Counted from the first letter of the stretch, positions 7,367 to 15,147 are shown. The stretch is DNA of 64,000 nt from an uncultured Christensenella sp. (GCA_910587015.1 CAJUME010000003.1:11117-75116); one strand, 5' to 3'. Made by a program: numbers and translations. The notes: generated from the letters alone by a model not told the origin.

Positions 7367-9895
7367 ATGAATTTCAATAAATTTACAGATAATTTACAGC
7401 AGGTAATTTCAGTCGCGGAGGAGGCGGCAAAAATCTACGGCAGCAGCTATATCGGCAGCGAGCACATAGTTTTTGCAATGCTCAACTGCCCCGACTGTAC
7501 GGCGTGCAAGGTGCTTGTATCTTGCGACGTGTCGGAGGCGTCCTACCGCGAATATTTCCAGCGCTCCATCGACAAGCGCTCCAATATAACGGGCTACACC
7601 CCGCGTACAAAGCACATGATAGAGCGCGCGTTAGAGCTTTCAATAGACATCAACGGCGAGGACTCGCTTGCTGGTACCGAGCATATGCTGCTTGCAGTAA
7701 TGTCCTCAAACGACTGCCTTGCAATGCGCATACTCTACGCGCTGGGCATAAATATCGCAGTGCTTGCGGGCAAGCTCGACCTTGTCATAAACGGCGGCGT
7801 CTCCGAGCTTTTTCAGGAGGAGGAAAACGAAGACCCCTTCAAGGGCTTTGCGGAAAGCTTGTTCTCTTCCCCGCATTCCTCTGGCGCGGCTTCGGCAAAA
7901 AAGCCCAAGGAAAGCCGTACCGCAAGCCCGTTGGATAAGTCCGTGCTTCAATACGGCTCCGACCTCACCCAAAAGGCGCGCGAGGGTAAAATAGACCCCG
8001 TTATAGGCCGCAAAAAGGAAATTGATAAAATAATTCAGGTGCTTTCCCGCCGCACAAAAAACAACCCCGTGCTTATAGGCGAGCCGGGCGTTGGCAAAAG
8101 CGCGGTTGTGGAGGGGCTTGCTCAGGCAATCGTCAAAAACGAGGTGCCCGACCTGCTTAAAAACAAGCTTGTGTTTTCGCTTGACCTTGCGGGCATGGTC
8201 GCGGGCGCAAAGTACCGCGGCGACTTCGAGGAAAGGCTTAAAAACGCAATAGACGCAATAAAGCGCAACGGCAACGTAATACTTTTCATAGACGAAATTC
8301 ACCAGATTGTCGGCGCGGGAGCCACCTCCGAGGGAAATATGGACGCGGCAAATATTTTAAAGCCTATGCTTGCCCGCGGCGAGCTGCAAACGGTCGGCGC
8401 AACCACCCTCGAGGAATACAGAAAATATATCGAAAAGGATTCCGCCCTCGAACGCCGCTTTACGCCCGTTCAGGTAGACGAGCCGAGCGTTGAGGACACC
8501 GTAGAAATTTTAAGGGGGCTGCGCGACAAGTACGAGGCGCACCATAAGGTCGTAATCACGGACGAGGCTATTATTGCCGCGGCAACCCTTTCCGACAGAT
8601 ATATAACAGACAGATTTTTACCCGACAAGGCAATCGACCTTATAGACGAGGCGGCCTCCCGCGCGCGCTTAAATGCAATGAACAGCCCCGACGAGGTGAA
8701 GGAGCTCGAAGAAAAGTTAAAGCGCTTGAACCTTGAAAAGAACAAGGCGGCGAAGGGTGAAAATTATTCTCAGGCGCAAAAGCTTGTAGTGGAAATTAAC
8801 GAAATTCAGGAAAAAATCAAAAAGCTGACCTCCGAATGGAAGGGAGAAAAGCAGACCACCGCGCCCAATATCGGCGGCAACGAAATCGCGGATATAGTCA
8901 GCGGCTGGACGGGCGTGCCCGTAATCAAGCTGACCGAGCAGGAGAGCGAAAAGCTTTTGCATCTGGAAGAAAATCTCCACAAGCGCATAATAGGTCAGGA
9001 CGAGGCCGTTTCAGCCGTTTCCAAGGCAATACGCCGCGCCCGCGCGGGACTTAACGAACCCGACAAGCCCATAGGCTCGTTCATATTCGTAGGCCCCACG
9101 GGCGTAGGTAAAACCGACCTTGCCAAGGCGCTTGCGGAAACCATGTTCGGCGACGAAAAGCTGATGATAAGGCTGGATATGTCGGAGTTTATGGAAAAGC
9201 ATTCCGTTTCCAAGCTTATCGGCGCGCCTCCGGGCTATATCGGCTATGACGACAACAACGGCGGACAGCTTACCGAGAAGGTACGCCGCAAGCCCTATTC
9301 CGTCGTGCTATTCGACGAGGTTGAAAAAGCCCACCCCGACGTTTTCAACGTGCTTCTGCAAATTCTCGACGACGGAAGGCTTACCGACAGCAAGGGCAGG
9401 GTAATCAACTTCAAAAACACCATAATAATTATGACCTCCAACGTCGGCGCAAGCCGCATAAAAAAGATGTCCAATTTCGGTTTTTCCGCAGGCGACGAGG
9501 CGGATACGGGCTACGAAAAAATGAAGGAGGACATAAACGAAGCGCTTAAAGAGCAGTTTAAGCCCGAATTTTTGAACCGCCTTGACGAAATTATCATCTT
9601 CCGCAAGCTCAGCAAGGAAGAGGCGGGTAAAATCTGCTACAAGATTATAGACGCGCTTTCCGAAAGACTTAAAAACAAAAATATCAGCCTTGTCATTTCA
9701 GACGAGGCTATGGACAAAATTCTTGACGAGGGCTACAATGATATGTTCGGCGCCCGCCCGCTTAAAAGGGTTGTTCAAAAGCGTATAGAGGACAGACTTT
9801 CCGACGAAATTCTTGCGGGACATATTCTTCCCAACGAAACCGTCACCGTAACCGTGGCAGACGGCGGACTTGTTTTCCGCTCCGACAAACGGTAA
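7367..9895 (+). CDS. clpC: ClpC, AAA+ unfoldase of the ClpCP protease
   Basis: This 842-residue Hsp100 protein has the ClpN double repeat (1-145), first AAA+ module with Walker A G-E-P-G-V-G-K-S near 240 and Walker B F-I-D-E-I near 307, a coiled middle region with UVR-like sequence (about 450-490) and a second AAA+ module with G-P-T-G-V-G-K-T near 578. The C-terminal D2-small domain is complete. It unfolds arginine-phosphorylated or adaptor-delivered substrates and feeds them to ClpP. A GGGGG run lies about 16 bases before the ATG, further than usual, so translation may be partly coupled to mcsB. Confidence 0.96.
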   Translation: MNFNKFTDNLQQVISVAEEAAKIYGSSYIGSEHIVFAMLNCPDCTACKVLVSCDVSEASYREYFQRSIDKRSNITGYTPRTKHMIERALELSIDINGEDSLAGTEHMLLAVMSSNDCLAMRILYALGINIAVLAGKLDLVINGGVSELFQEEENEDPFKGFAESLFSSPHSSGAASAKKPKESRTASPLDKSVLQYGSDLTQKAREGKIDPVIGRKKEIDKIIQVLSRRTKNNPVLIGEPGVGKSAVVEGLAQAIVKNEVPDLLKNKLVFSLDLAGMVAGAKYRGDFEERLKNAIDAIKRNGNVILFIDEIHQIVGAGATSEGNMDAANILKPMLARGELQTVGATTLEEYRKYIEKDSALERRFTPVQVDEPSVEDTVEILRGLRDKYEAHHKVVITDEAIIAAATLSDRYITDRFLPDKAIDLIDEAASRARLNAMNSPDEVKELEEKLKRLNLEKNKAAKGENYSQAQKLVVEINEIQEKIKKLTSEWKGEKQTTAPNIGGNEIADIVSGWTGVPVIKLTEQESEKLLHLEENLHKRIIGQDEAVSAVSKAIRRARAGLNEPDKPIGSFIFVGPTGVGKTDLAKALAETMFGDEKLMIRLDMSEFMEKHSVSKLIGAPPGYIGYDDNNGGQLTEKVRRKPYSVVLFDEVEKAHPDVFNVLLQILDDGRLTDSKGRVINFKNTIIIMTSNVGASRIKKMSNFGFSAGDEADTGYEKMKEDINEALKEQFKPEFLNRLDEIIIFRKLSKEEAGKICYKIIDALSERLKNKNISLVISDEAMDKILDEGYNDMFGARPLKRVVQKRIEDRLSDEILAGHILPNETVTVTVADGGLVFRSDKR

Positions 9896-9935
9896 TAATG
9901 CGTTAAAATGCGGTCGCAATTCAATAAAAATTATC

Positions 9936-9961
9936 AAAAAGCCCCTATATAGGGGCTTTTT
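9936..9961 (+). terminator. Intrinsic terminator of the mcsA-mcsB-clpC operon
   Basis: A perfect 26-base palindrome with GCCCC/GGGGC core, ending in five T residues, lies 40 bases after the clpC stop. Confidence 0.9.
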
Positions 9962-10044
9962 GCATTCTACTCACGGTAGAGAGCTTTTTCAGGGGGTGTG
10001 GAGCCGTAAAAAATATATGTAGAGCGCGTAAGCGCAGGTGTAGG

Positions 10045-10072
10045 TTTACCTTTGCCTCAAGCCGTATATAAT
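10045..10072 (+). promoter_or_regulatory. Promoter of the hemolysin III-like gene
   Basis: TTTACC at 10045-10050 and TATAAT at 10067-10072 are separated by 16 bases. Its position fixes the true start of the gene downstream, at the ATG at 10106. Confidence 0.6.
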
Positions 10073-10105
10073 TATAAGGCAAATTATAAAAGGCGGTACG
10101 CAACA

Positions 10106-10786
10106 ATGCAAAAAGCTGCAGCTTATCCCGCGGCGCGGCAGAACAGGCCCGCGCCCGAATACACCAAGGGCGAAGAAATTTTCAACGCCGTATCCCACAT
10201 AGTCGGCGGCGCGCTCGGGCTCGCCGCGCTGATAACCTTACTTATTTTCGCCTACCCTAACGCGGGGTATATGGCTTCCGTGGCGGCGTTCGGCGTCAGC
10301 GTAATCGTGCTTTATACCATGAGCGCGCTCTATCATTTTCTCCCGCGCGGCGGCGGCAAAAGGGTCTTTCGCATATTCGACCACTGCACAATATTTCTTC
10401 TTATTGCCGGCACCTATACGCCCTTCTGCGTAATTGCCCTCGGGCTTTCCACCTTGGGCATAATTATTATCGTAATCGAATGGGCGCTTGCCGTTCTCGG
10501 CATAACGGGCAACGCAATCGCAATGCACAATAAGGTGATAAAGGGTATCTCGATGGCGTTTTACTGCATAATGGGCTGGCTTATTCTAATCGCCTTCGGC
10601 GAGCTGTTGCAAAAGCTTACCGTTGCGGAGTTCGCTCTACTGCTTGCGGGCGGGCTTGCGTACACCCTCGGCATAATCTTTTACGCCCTCGGCAAAAAAA
10701 TAAAGTATTTTCATTCCGTATGGCATTTGTTTGACGTTGCGGGCACCGCGTTGCAGTTTGCAAGCCTGCTTTTATTGCTTATTTAA
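10106..10786 (+). CDS. Hemolysin III family (PAQR-type) membrane protein
   Basis: The 226-residue protein has seven predicted membrane segments and family hallmarks: the first helix with A-V-S-H-I-V-G-G, D-H-C-T-I-F-L-L-I-A-G-T-Y-T-P-F in the middle and H-S-V-W-H-L-F-D near the end; the His and Asp residues are the metal-site residues of the PAQR fold. Members are called hemolysin III or YqfA; bacterial roles remain poorly defined, with membrane homeostasis suggested for some. The ATG at 10106 is chosen because the promoter -10 box lies at 10067-10072 and an AGGCGG ribosome site lies before it; the reading frame is open further upstream but would start before the promoter. Confidence 0.88.
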   Translation: MQKAAAYPAARQNRPAPEYTKGEEIFNAVSHIVGGALGLAALITLLIFAYPNAGYMASVAAFGVSVIVLYTMSALYHFLPRGGGKRVFRIFDHCTIFLLIAGTYTPFCVIALGLSTLGIIIIVIEWALAVLGITGNAIAMHNKVIKGISMAFYCIMGWLILIAFGELLQKLTVAEFALLLAGGLAYTLGIIFYALGKKIKYFHSVWHLFDVAGTALQFASLLLLLI

Positions 10787-10839
10787 GGCATAAGCGCTGT
10801 TGCCGTACCCTTGCTATTTAGCGTCCGAAAAAACTTTTC

Positions 10840-10855
10840 ACACAATATGTTGTGT
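10840..10855. promoter_or_regulatory. Distal palindromic operator, NrdR-box-like
   Basis: ACACAATATGTTGTGT is an almost perfect dyad. It agrees at 15 of 16 positions with the published NrdR box consensus (acaCwAtATaTwGtgt). Its centre is 33 bp from that of a second such box. Confidence 0.6.
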
Positions 10856-10872
10856 TTTGTTAAAAATTTTCA

Positions 10873-10888
10873 GCACAATATTTTGTGC
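10873..10888. promoter_or_regulatory. Proximal palindromic operator, NrdR-box-like
   Basis: GCACAATATTTTGTGC is a dyad with the same CACAATAT core and ends 7 bases before the -35 box. Two boxes at about three helical turns is the arrangement known for NrdR. Another dimeric regulator remains possible. Confidence 0.6.
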
Positions 10889-10895
10889 TTTACCG

Positions 10896-10924
10896 TTGAC
10901 AAAAACCGCGGCGGCTGTTATAAT
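10896..10924 (+). promoter_or_regulatory. Consensus promoter of the pfl operon
   Basis: Perfect TTGACA (10896-10901), 17-base spacer and perfect TATAAT (10919-10924). Such a strong promoter usually needs downstream or repressor control; both are present here as the operator pair and the riboswitch. Confidence 0.9.
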
Positions 10925-10941
10925 AAAGCTCCGAAAAGCAA

Positions 10942-11019
10942 GACCGCTCGGCAACTGACGAAAACGCGAATCGACGCAAGGAAGCCCCGCGGAATAACTT
11001 TTGTCGTTCGTCTGGGCTA
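10942..11019 (+). ncRNA. ZTP (pfl-motif) riboswitch
   Basis: The leader matches the ZTP/ZMP aptamer. The first half has GGC, then ACTGACGAA, then a small hairpin (GCG/CGC), then AAGGAAGCC, which corresponds to the ACUGGCGAA ... GGGGAGC segment of the family. The second half has TTCGTCTGGGC, matching CCGCCUGGGC. The family pseudoknot is kept through covariation: GACGAA at 10957-10962 pairs with TTCGTC at 11007-11012, where the usual pair is GGCG/CGCC. ZTP riboswitches sense 5-aminoimidazole-4-carboxamide ribotides, an alarm for 10-formyl-THF shortage, and turn on genes for one-carbon supply; formate made by pyruvate formate-lyase fits this. Confidence 0.88.
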
Positions 11020-11047
11020 TTTTTGCTTAATGCAGAATAGCTTTTTT
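11016..11047 (+). terminator. Riboswitch-controlled attenuator terminator
   Basis: A stem between GCTATTTTTGC and GCAGAATAGC with a 5-base loop is followed by a T run at 11042-11047. Its 5' arm overlaps the CTGGGCTA end of the aptamer, so ligand binding should block the terminator and allow read-through to pflA. Confidence 0.82.
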
Positions 11048-11067
11048 ATTTTCTTAAACGGTGGCAA

Positions 11068-11790
11068 ATGGAAGGGTTTATTCATTCTTTTGAAAGCTTC
11101 GGCACGGTAGACGGTCCGGGAATACGCTTCGTCGTTTTTATGCAGGGCTGTCCTATGCGCTGCAAGTACTGCCATAACCCCGATACATGGCGCTTTGGCG
11201 CGGGCAAAAAATATACTGCCGCAGACGTGTTTAAAGAGATTTTAAAATACAAAAGCTATATTAAAAGCGGCGGTGTTACCGTTTCGGGCGGGGAACCGCT
11301 TCTGCAAGCCGAATTTATCACTGAACTTTTCCGTCTTTTAAAGGCGGAGGGCATTCACACCGCGCTCGATACTTCGGGTGTTACATTCGATAAAGACAAT
11401 CCGCAAAGCGTTGAAAAGCATTTAAGCGTTTTGAGGTATACCGATTTGGTGCTTTTGGATATAAAGCATATAGACGAAGACGAGCATAAAGCTTTGACGG
11501 GCTTTTCAAACGAAAATACTCTCGCTTTTGCAAGGTATTTATCGGAAAACGGCAAAAAAATATGGATACGGCACGTGCTCGTTCCCGATATAACCGATAA
11601 CGACGAATATCTGCATAAATTAAAGCGGTTTATTGACGGTTTAAGCACGGTAGAGCGGGTAGAGGTTCTGCCCTATCACACAATGGGCGAGGTCAAGTAC
11701 GAAAGGCTGGGTATGCAATACCCGCTTAAAGGCGTTTTGCCGCCGTCAAAGGAGCGGATAGAAAACGCCCGTAAAATACTGAAAATATAA
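11068..11790 (+). CDS. pflA: Pyruvate formate-lyase activating enzyme
   Basis: This 240-residue radical SAM enzyme has the C-x3-C-x2-C cluster motif (G-C-P-M-R-C-K-Y-C, about 28-36), followed by H-N-P-D-T-W, and the S-G-G-E-P SAM-binding motif (72-76). It makes the glycyl radical on pyruvate formate-lyase using S-adenosylmethionine and a [4Fe-4S] cluster. Here its target glycine lies on a separate 77-residue protein encoded two genes downstream. A GGTGG ribosome site lies just before the ATG; the gene is controlled by the ZTP riboswitch upstream. Confidence 0.95.
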   Translation: MEGFIHSFESFGTVDGPGIRFVVFMQGCPMRCKYCHNPDTWRFGAGKKYTAADVFKEILKYKSYIKSGGVTVSGGEPLLQAEFITELFRLLKAEGIHTALDTSGVTFDKDNPQSVEKHLSVLRYTDLVLLDIKHIDEDEHKALTGFSNENTLAFARYLSENGKKIWIRHVLVPDITDNDEYLHKLKRFIDGLSTVERVEVLPYHTMGEVKYERLGMQYPLKGVLPPSKERIENARKILKI

Positions 11791-11816
11791 ATTTAACTTA
11801 TAAAGAGGTTTAAAAT

Positions 11817-13844
11817 ATGCAATTTAAGGCTTGGGAAGGCTTTTCTGCGGGCAAATGGTGCGCAGAGGTAAACGTAAGGGACTTTATTCAGCGCAACTAT
11901 GCGCCCTATGACGGCGGGGACGAATTTCTTGCTCCGCCCACAAGCGCAACCAAAAAGCTGTGGAAGGAAATTTGCGAGCTTTCCGATAAAGAGCGCAAGG
12001 CTGGCGGCGTGCTCGACGCGGATACTAAAATCGTTTCCTCGCTTACCTCCCACGGCGCGGGCTACATTGATAAAGCTCTGGAAAAAATAGTCGGCTTACA
12101 GACGGACGTGCCCTTTAAGCGCGCGTTGCAGCCCTTCGGCGGAATAAGAATGTCCTCGGACGCGCTTGAAATGTACGGCTATCATATAGACGACAGCGTA
12201 AAGGAAATTTTTACAAAATATCGCAAAACGCACAATGACGGCGTTTACGACGCATACACTCCCGAAATGCGCCGCGCCCGCCGCGCTCACATTCTTACGG
12301 GGCTGCCCGATACCTACGGCAGAGGCAGAATAATAGGCGACTACCGCAGAGTAGCGCTTTACGGCGTGGACTTTTTGATTGAGCAAAAGGAAAAGGACAA
12401 GCTGTTGATGGACGGGGATATGGTTCCCGATAAAATCCGCGACAGAGAAGAGCTTTCCGAGCAGATTAAAGCGCTTAAAGCCCTTAAAAAGCTTGCGGAA
12501 ATTTACGGTCGCGACATATCCAAGCCCGCGCAAACCGCGCAGGAGGCAATTCAGGCGCTGTACTTCGGCTATCTTGCCGCAGTCAAGGACCAGAACGGCG
12601 CGGCAATGTCGATTGGCAGAAATTCCACCTTCCTCGATATTTATATTCAGCGCGATATCGCAAGCGGCGCGCTCACCGAAAAAGACGCGCAGGAGCTTAT
12701 AGACCATTTCGTTATGAAGCTGCGCATTATCAAGTTTATGCGCATAAAGGAGTATAACGAGCTGTTTTCCGGCGACCCCACATGGGTTACCGAATCAATC
12801 GGCGGCATGGGCGTGGACGGAAGAACGCTTGTAACAAAAACCTCGTTCAGAATTCTGCACACCCTCCAAAACCTCGGCCCCGCGCCCGAGCCCAACCTTA
12901 CCGTATTGTGGAGCAAAAGCCTGCCCGAAGGCTTCAAAGCGTTCTGCGCAAAGCTTTCCATTCAAACCTCGGCAATACAGTACGAAAGCGACGACTTAAT
13001 GCGTCCCGAAATGGGCGACGATTATTGCATAGCGTGCTGCGTAAGCGGTATGCGCGTCGGTAAGGATATGCAGTTCTTCGGCGCGCGCGCCAACCTTGCA
13101 AAATGCCTTCTGTACGCAATCAACGGCGGCAAGGACGAGTGCATTGTGGACAAGGCTACGGGCAAGGCGTTGCAGGTTTCGCCCGAGTTCGCTCCCGTCC
13201 TCGGCGACGGAAAGCTCGACTTCGAGGAGGTTAAGCAGAAGTACGAGAATATGATGGGCTGGCTTGCGGGACTGTATGTAAACGTGCTCAACTTAATTCA
13301 CTATATGCACGATAAATACAGCTATGAAGCGCTTGAAATGGCTCTTCACGATACCGAGGTAAGAAGGTTCTTCGCCACGGGCGTTGCGGGGCTTTCATGC
13401 GCGGCGGACTCGCTTTCGGCTATCAAATACGCAAGCGTCTACCCCGTAAGGAACGGGGAGGGCATAGTCGTCGACTTTAAAATAGAGGGCGACTATCCCA
13501 AGTACGGCAACAACGACGACAGGGTGGACGAGCTTGCCGTTTGGCTGGTTAAAACCTTTATGGAAAAAATCAAAAGCCACTACACCTACCGCAACAGTGT
13601 GCCCACAATGTCTATCCTTACCATTACAAGCAACGTCGTATACGGAAAGAACACGGGCAACACCCCCGACGGAAGACGTGCGGGCGAACCGCTTGCCCCC
13701 GGCGCAAACCCCATGCACGGCAGAGATTGCTGCGGCGCGCTTGCTTCGCTGGAATCGGTTGCAAAGCTGCCCTACGAGTACGCCCGCGACGGTATTTCCA
13801 ATACCTTCTCGATAACCCCCGAATCCCTCGGCAAAAACGATTAA
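11817..13844 (+). CDS. pflB: Pyruvate formate-lyase catalytic polypeptide, lacking the glycyl-radical domain
   Basis: The 675-residue protein covers the PFL barrel with the active-site cysteine pair C-C at residues 407-408 (context I-A-C-C-V-S-G-M) and the downstream motif F-G-A-R-A-N-L-A-K. PFL converts pyruvate and CoA to acetyl-CoA and formate. Normal PFL is about 740-760 residues with a C-terminal glycyl-radical segment; this one stops after T-F-S-I-T-P-E-S-L-G-K-N-D, where the family continues with the linker to that segment. The missing part is encoded separately at 13988-14221, in another reading frame. The sequence up to the stop shows no decay, so a working split enzyme is likely rather than a pseudogene. 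Confidence 0.93.
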   Translation: MQFKAWEGFSAGKWCAEVNVRDFIQRNYAPYDGGDEFLAPPTSATKKLWKEICELSDKERKAGGVLDADTKIVSSLTSHGAGYIDKALEKIVGLQTDVPFKRALQPFGGIRMSSDALEMYGYHIDDSVKEIFTKYRKTHNDGVYDAYTPEMRRARRAHILTGLPDTYGRGRIIGDYRRVALYGVDFLIEQKEKDKLLMDGDMVPDKIRDREELSEQIKALKALKKLAEIYGRDISKPAQTAQEAIQALYFGYLAAVKDQNGAAMSIGRNSTFLDIYIQRDIASGALTEKDAQELIDHFVMKLRIIKFMRIKEYNELFSGDPTWVTESIGGMGVDGRTLVTKTSFRILHTLQNLGPAPEPNLTVLWSKSLPEGFKAFCAKLSIQTSAIQYESDDLMRPEMGDDYCIACCVSGMRVGKDMQFFGARANLAKCLLYAINGGKDECIVDKATGKALQVSPEFAPVLGDGKLDFEEVKQKYENMMGWLAGLYVNVLNLIHYMHDKYSYEALEMALHDTEVRRFFATGVAGLSCAADSLSAIKYASVYPVRNGEGIVVDFKIEGDYPKYGNNDDRVDELAVWLVKTFMEKIKSHYTYRNSVPTMSILTITSNVVYGKNTGNTPDGRRAGEPLAPGANPMHGRDCCGALASLESVAKLPYEYARDGISNTFSITPESLGKND

Positions 13845-13963
13845 AACGCATATATACGTCGCAATACTGTGTCGCGCTCCGCTTTTTTTGCTCGTGTACG
13901 CATTGTACATGTCGCTTCAAAAATGCTCGCGCTCCTTGTCTTGCTCGCATCTCTGCGTTTTAA
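13841..13963. repeat. 123-bp hairpin repeat element, copy A
   Basis: Perfect 10-bp terminal inverted repeats (TTAAAACGCA at 13841-13850, TGCGTTTTAA at 13954-13963) enclose a further imperfect inverted arrangement, with GCAATAC facing GTCTTGC and a small central hairpin (GTAC around 13897 and 13905). The left end includes the stop codon of pflB. It is related to copy B at 58937-59059: both share AATACTGTGT, CGCTTT, AAATGCTCG and CCTTGTCTTG in the same order. It separates the two parts of the split PFL. Confidence 0.75.
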
Positions 13964-13987
13964 ATTACAATAAAAAAGGAGTAAAAG

Positions 13988-14221
13988 ATGACAAATCAGG
14001 AAAAAAATTTAGTAAACCTGCTTGACGCATACGTTGCGGACGGCGGCTATCATTTAAACGTCAACGTATTTAACAGAGAAACCCTTCTCGATGCGCAGGC
14101 TCACCCCGAAAAATATCCCCAGCTTACAATAAGGGTTTCGGGCTATGCCGTCAATTTCAACAAGCTCACGCGCGAGCAGCAGAACGACGTTATTTCGCGC
14201 ACAATTCACCAGACCTTTTAA
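13988..14221 (+). CDS. Stand-alone glycyl-radical domain of pyruvate formate-lyase (GrcA-like)
   Basis: This 77-residue protein equals the C-terminal domain of PFL: Y-H-L-N-V-N-V-F-N-R-E-T-L-L-D, then Y-P-Q-L-T-I-R-V-S-G-Y-A-V-N-F with the radical-bearing Gly52, then L-T-R-E-Q-Q-x-D-V-I-S-R-T. Its first 17 residues match the linker that in ordinary PFL follows the point where the upstream protein stops, so little or nothing is lost at the split. E. coli GrcA (YfiD) is a comparable small spare glycyl-radical protein, but it is 127 residues and backs up an intact PFL. A strong AAAAAAGGAG site precedes the ATG, so it is translated on its own. Confidence 0.93.
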   Translation: MTNQEKNLVNLLDAYVADGGYHLNVNVFNRETLLDAQAHPEKYPQLTIRVSGYAVNFNKLTREQQNDVISRTIHQTF

Positions 14222-14236
14222 GGCGGCAAATCGTCT

Positions 14237-14259
14237 AAGCGCGACTTATAGTCGCGCTT
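14237..14259 (+). terminator. Terminator of the pfl operon
   Basis: AAGCGCGACT and its complement form a perfect 10-bp stem with a 3-base loop, followed by a short T-rich stretch. It lies just before the start of the DUF5984 gene, so that gene probably depends on read-through or a promoter I cannot place. Confidence 0.75.
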
Positions 14260-14268
14260 TAATGCTTT

Positions 14269-15066
14269 ATGGGTAGCTTTAAAATAAATTTTAAATTACA
14301 GAAATTAAATAAAATCAAGCCGTTCGGTAAAAAGGGCGGTTACAGCCTCGGCTGGTTCGGTCTGACCGACGGCTTGCTGTGGATTAGCGTCGGCGGGCAA
14401 ACAATTTACGAATACGGTAAAGAGGCGCGTAAACGTTTTCACCGTTGCAAAAAATATAACGATTATTATTTAGCCCGCTTTTTAGAGGATTTTTTCAAAA
14501 CCTTTCGATATGTTGGCGAGCCGATACCCGAAAAGCTTTACGATAATGTCGAAAATTTTGCATTGAGGGCGGAAAAGTGGCTTGATAGCTACGGTGACGA
14601 GGCGGACGAAATTTACGAAAAATTTTATTCCGAAGAATTTTTTCCGCTTTACGAGTGGTATTCCCAAAGGTCGTTCGATTCCGCACATTTGCTCGGCGGA
14701 CCCGATATCGGTTGTTTCAGATGCGAAAATAAAATCAAAATCGTCTGGCAAAGCGATTACGCTCTCGATAACGGAAAAAGTATTTGGACGGCTCCGCACG
14801 GCTGTTTTGAGTTGCCTTATAACGATTTTGTTTGGGCTGTCGAAGCTTTTTTTGAAGACTTTTGCGCCGAAATGGATATGCAGATCGAAAATGCGCTTAA
14901 AAAGAATTGGAAAAAGCTTTTAGTCGATAAACAAAAGCTTGTTAAAGAAAACGGGTCGAGAAGGTCGGAATTTTTGCAATGTATTTCCTTGCTTAAAACC
15001 AACAAAACGGTTACCGATTGGGAAAAAATTATTGCAATTTATCAAAAAATGACGGAAGAGGTCTGA
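14269..15066 (+). CDS. DUF5984-like protein
   Basis: The 265-residue soluble protein begins with a short basic stretch and then G-W-F-G-L-T-D-G-L-L-W-I-S-V-G-G-Q, typical of DUF5984 proteins, which I recall from that domain family without tools to confirm. Tryptophan-rich segments continue to about residue 190, and a charged helical tail follows. Function is unknown; members are often found near toxin-immunity or defence loci, but none is seen here. No Shine-Dalgarno lies before the ATG, which falls ten bases after a terminator hairpin. Confidence 0.65.
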   Translation: MGSFKINFKLQKLNKIKPFGKKGGYSLGWFGLTDGLLWISVGGQTIYEYGKEARKRFHRCKKYNDYYLARFLEDFFKTFRYVGEPIPEKLYDNVENFALRAEKWLDSYGDEADEIYEKFYSEEFFPLYEWYSQRSFDSAHLLGGPDIGCFRCENKIKIVWQSDYALDNGKSIWTAPHGCFELPYNDFVWAVEAFFEDFCAEMDMQIENALKKNWKKLLVDKQKLVKENGSRRSEFLQCISLLKTNKTVTDWEKIIAIYQKMTEEV

Positions 15067-15107
15067 TTTTTTCACTGCGTATATTTAAATAAACTGCGTA
15101 AAACAGT

Positions 15108-15135
15108 TTGTTATAGAATAATAATATGATATAAT
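15108..15135 (+). promoter_or_regulatory. Promoter of the M60 metallopeptidase gene
   Basis: TTGTTA at 15108-15113, 16-base spacer, TATAAT at 15130-15135. Transcription should begin near 15142, directly before two tandem hairpins. Confidence 0.75.
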
Positions 15136-15147
15136 ACGGACAATATC

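Noticed and set aside
10811..11110. A 99-codon frame across the pfl leader
   Set aside because: It starts before the promoter and reads through the operators, the riboswitch and the start of pflA.
13727..13963. A 78-codon frame across the end of pflB and the hairpin repeat
   Set aside because: It begins within pflB in another frame and reads through the repeat element; no ribosome site.
11817..14221. Reading the split PFL as a plain frameshift pseudogene
   Set aside because: The gap holds a stop codon plus a structured element, the small gene has a full ribosome site and start codon, and no residues of the domain junction seem lost.
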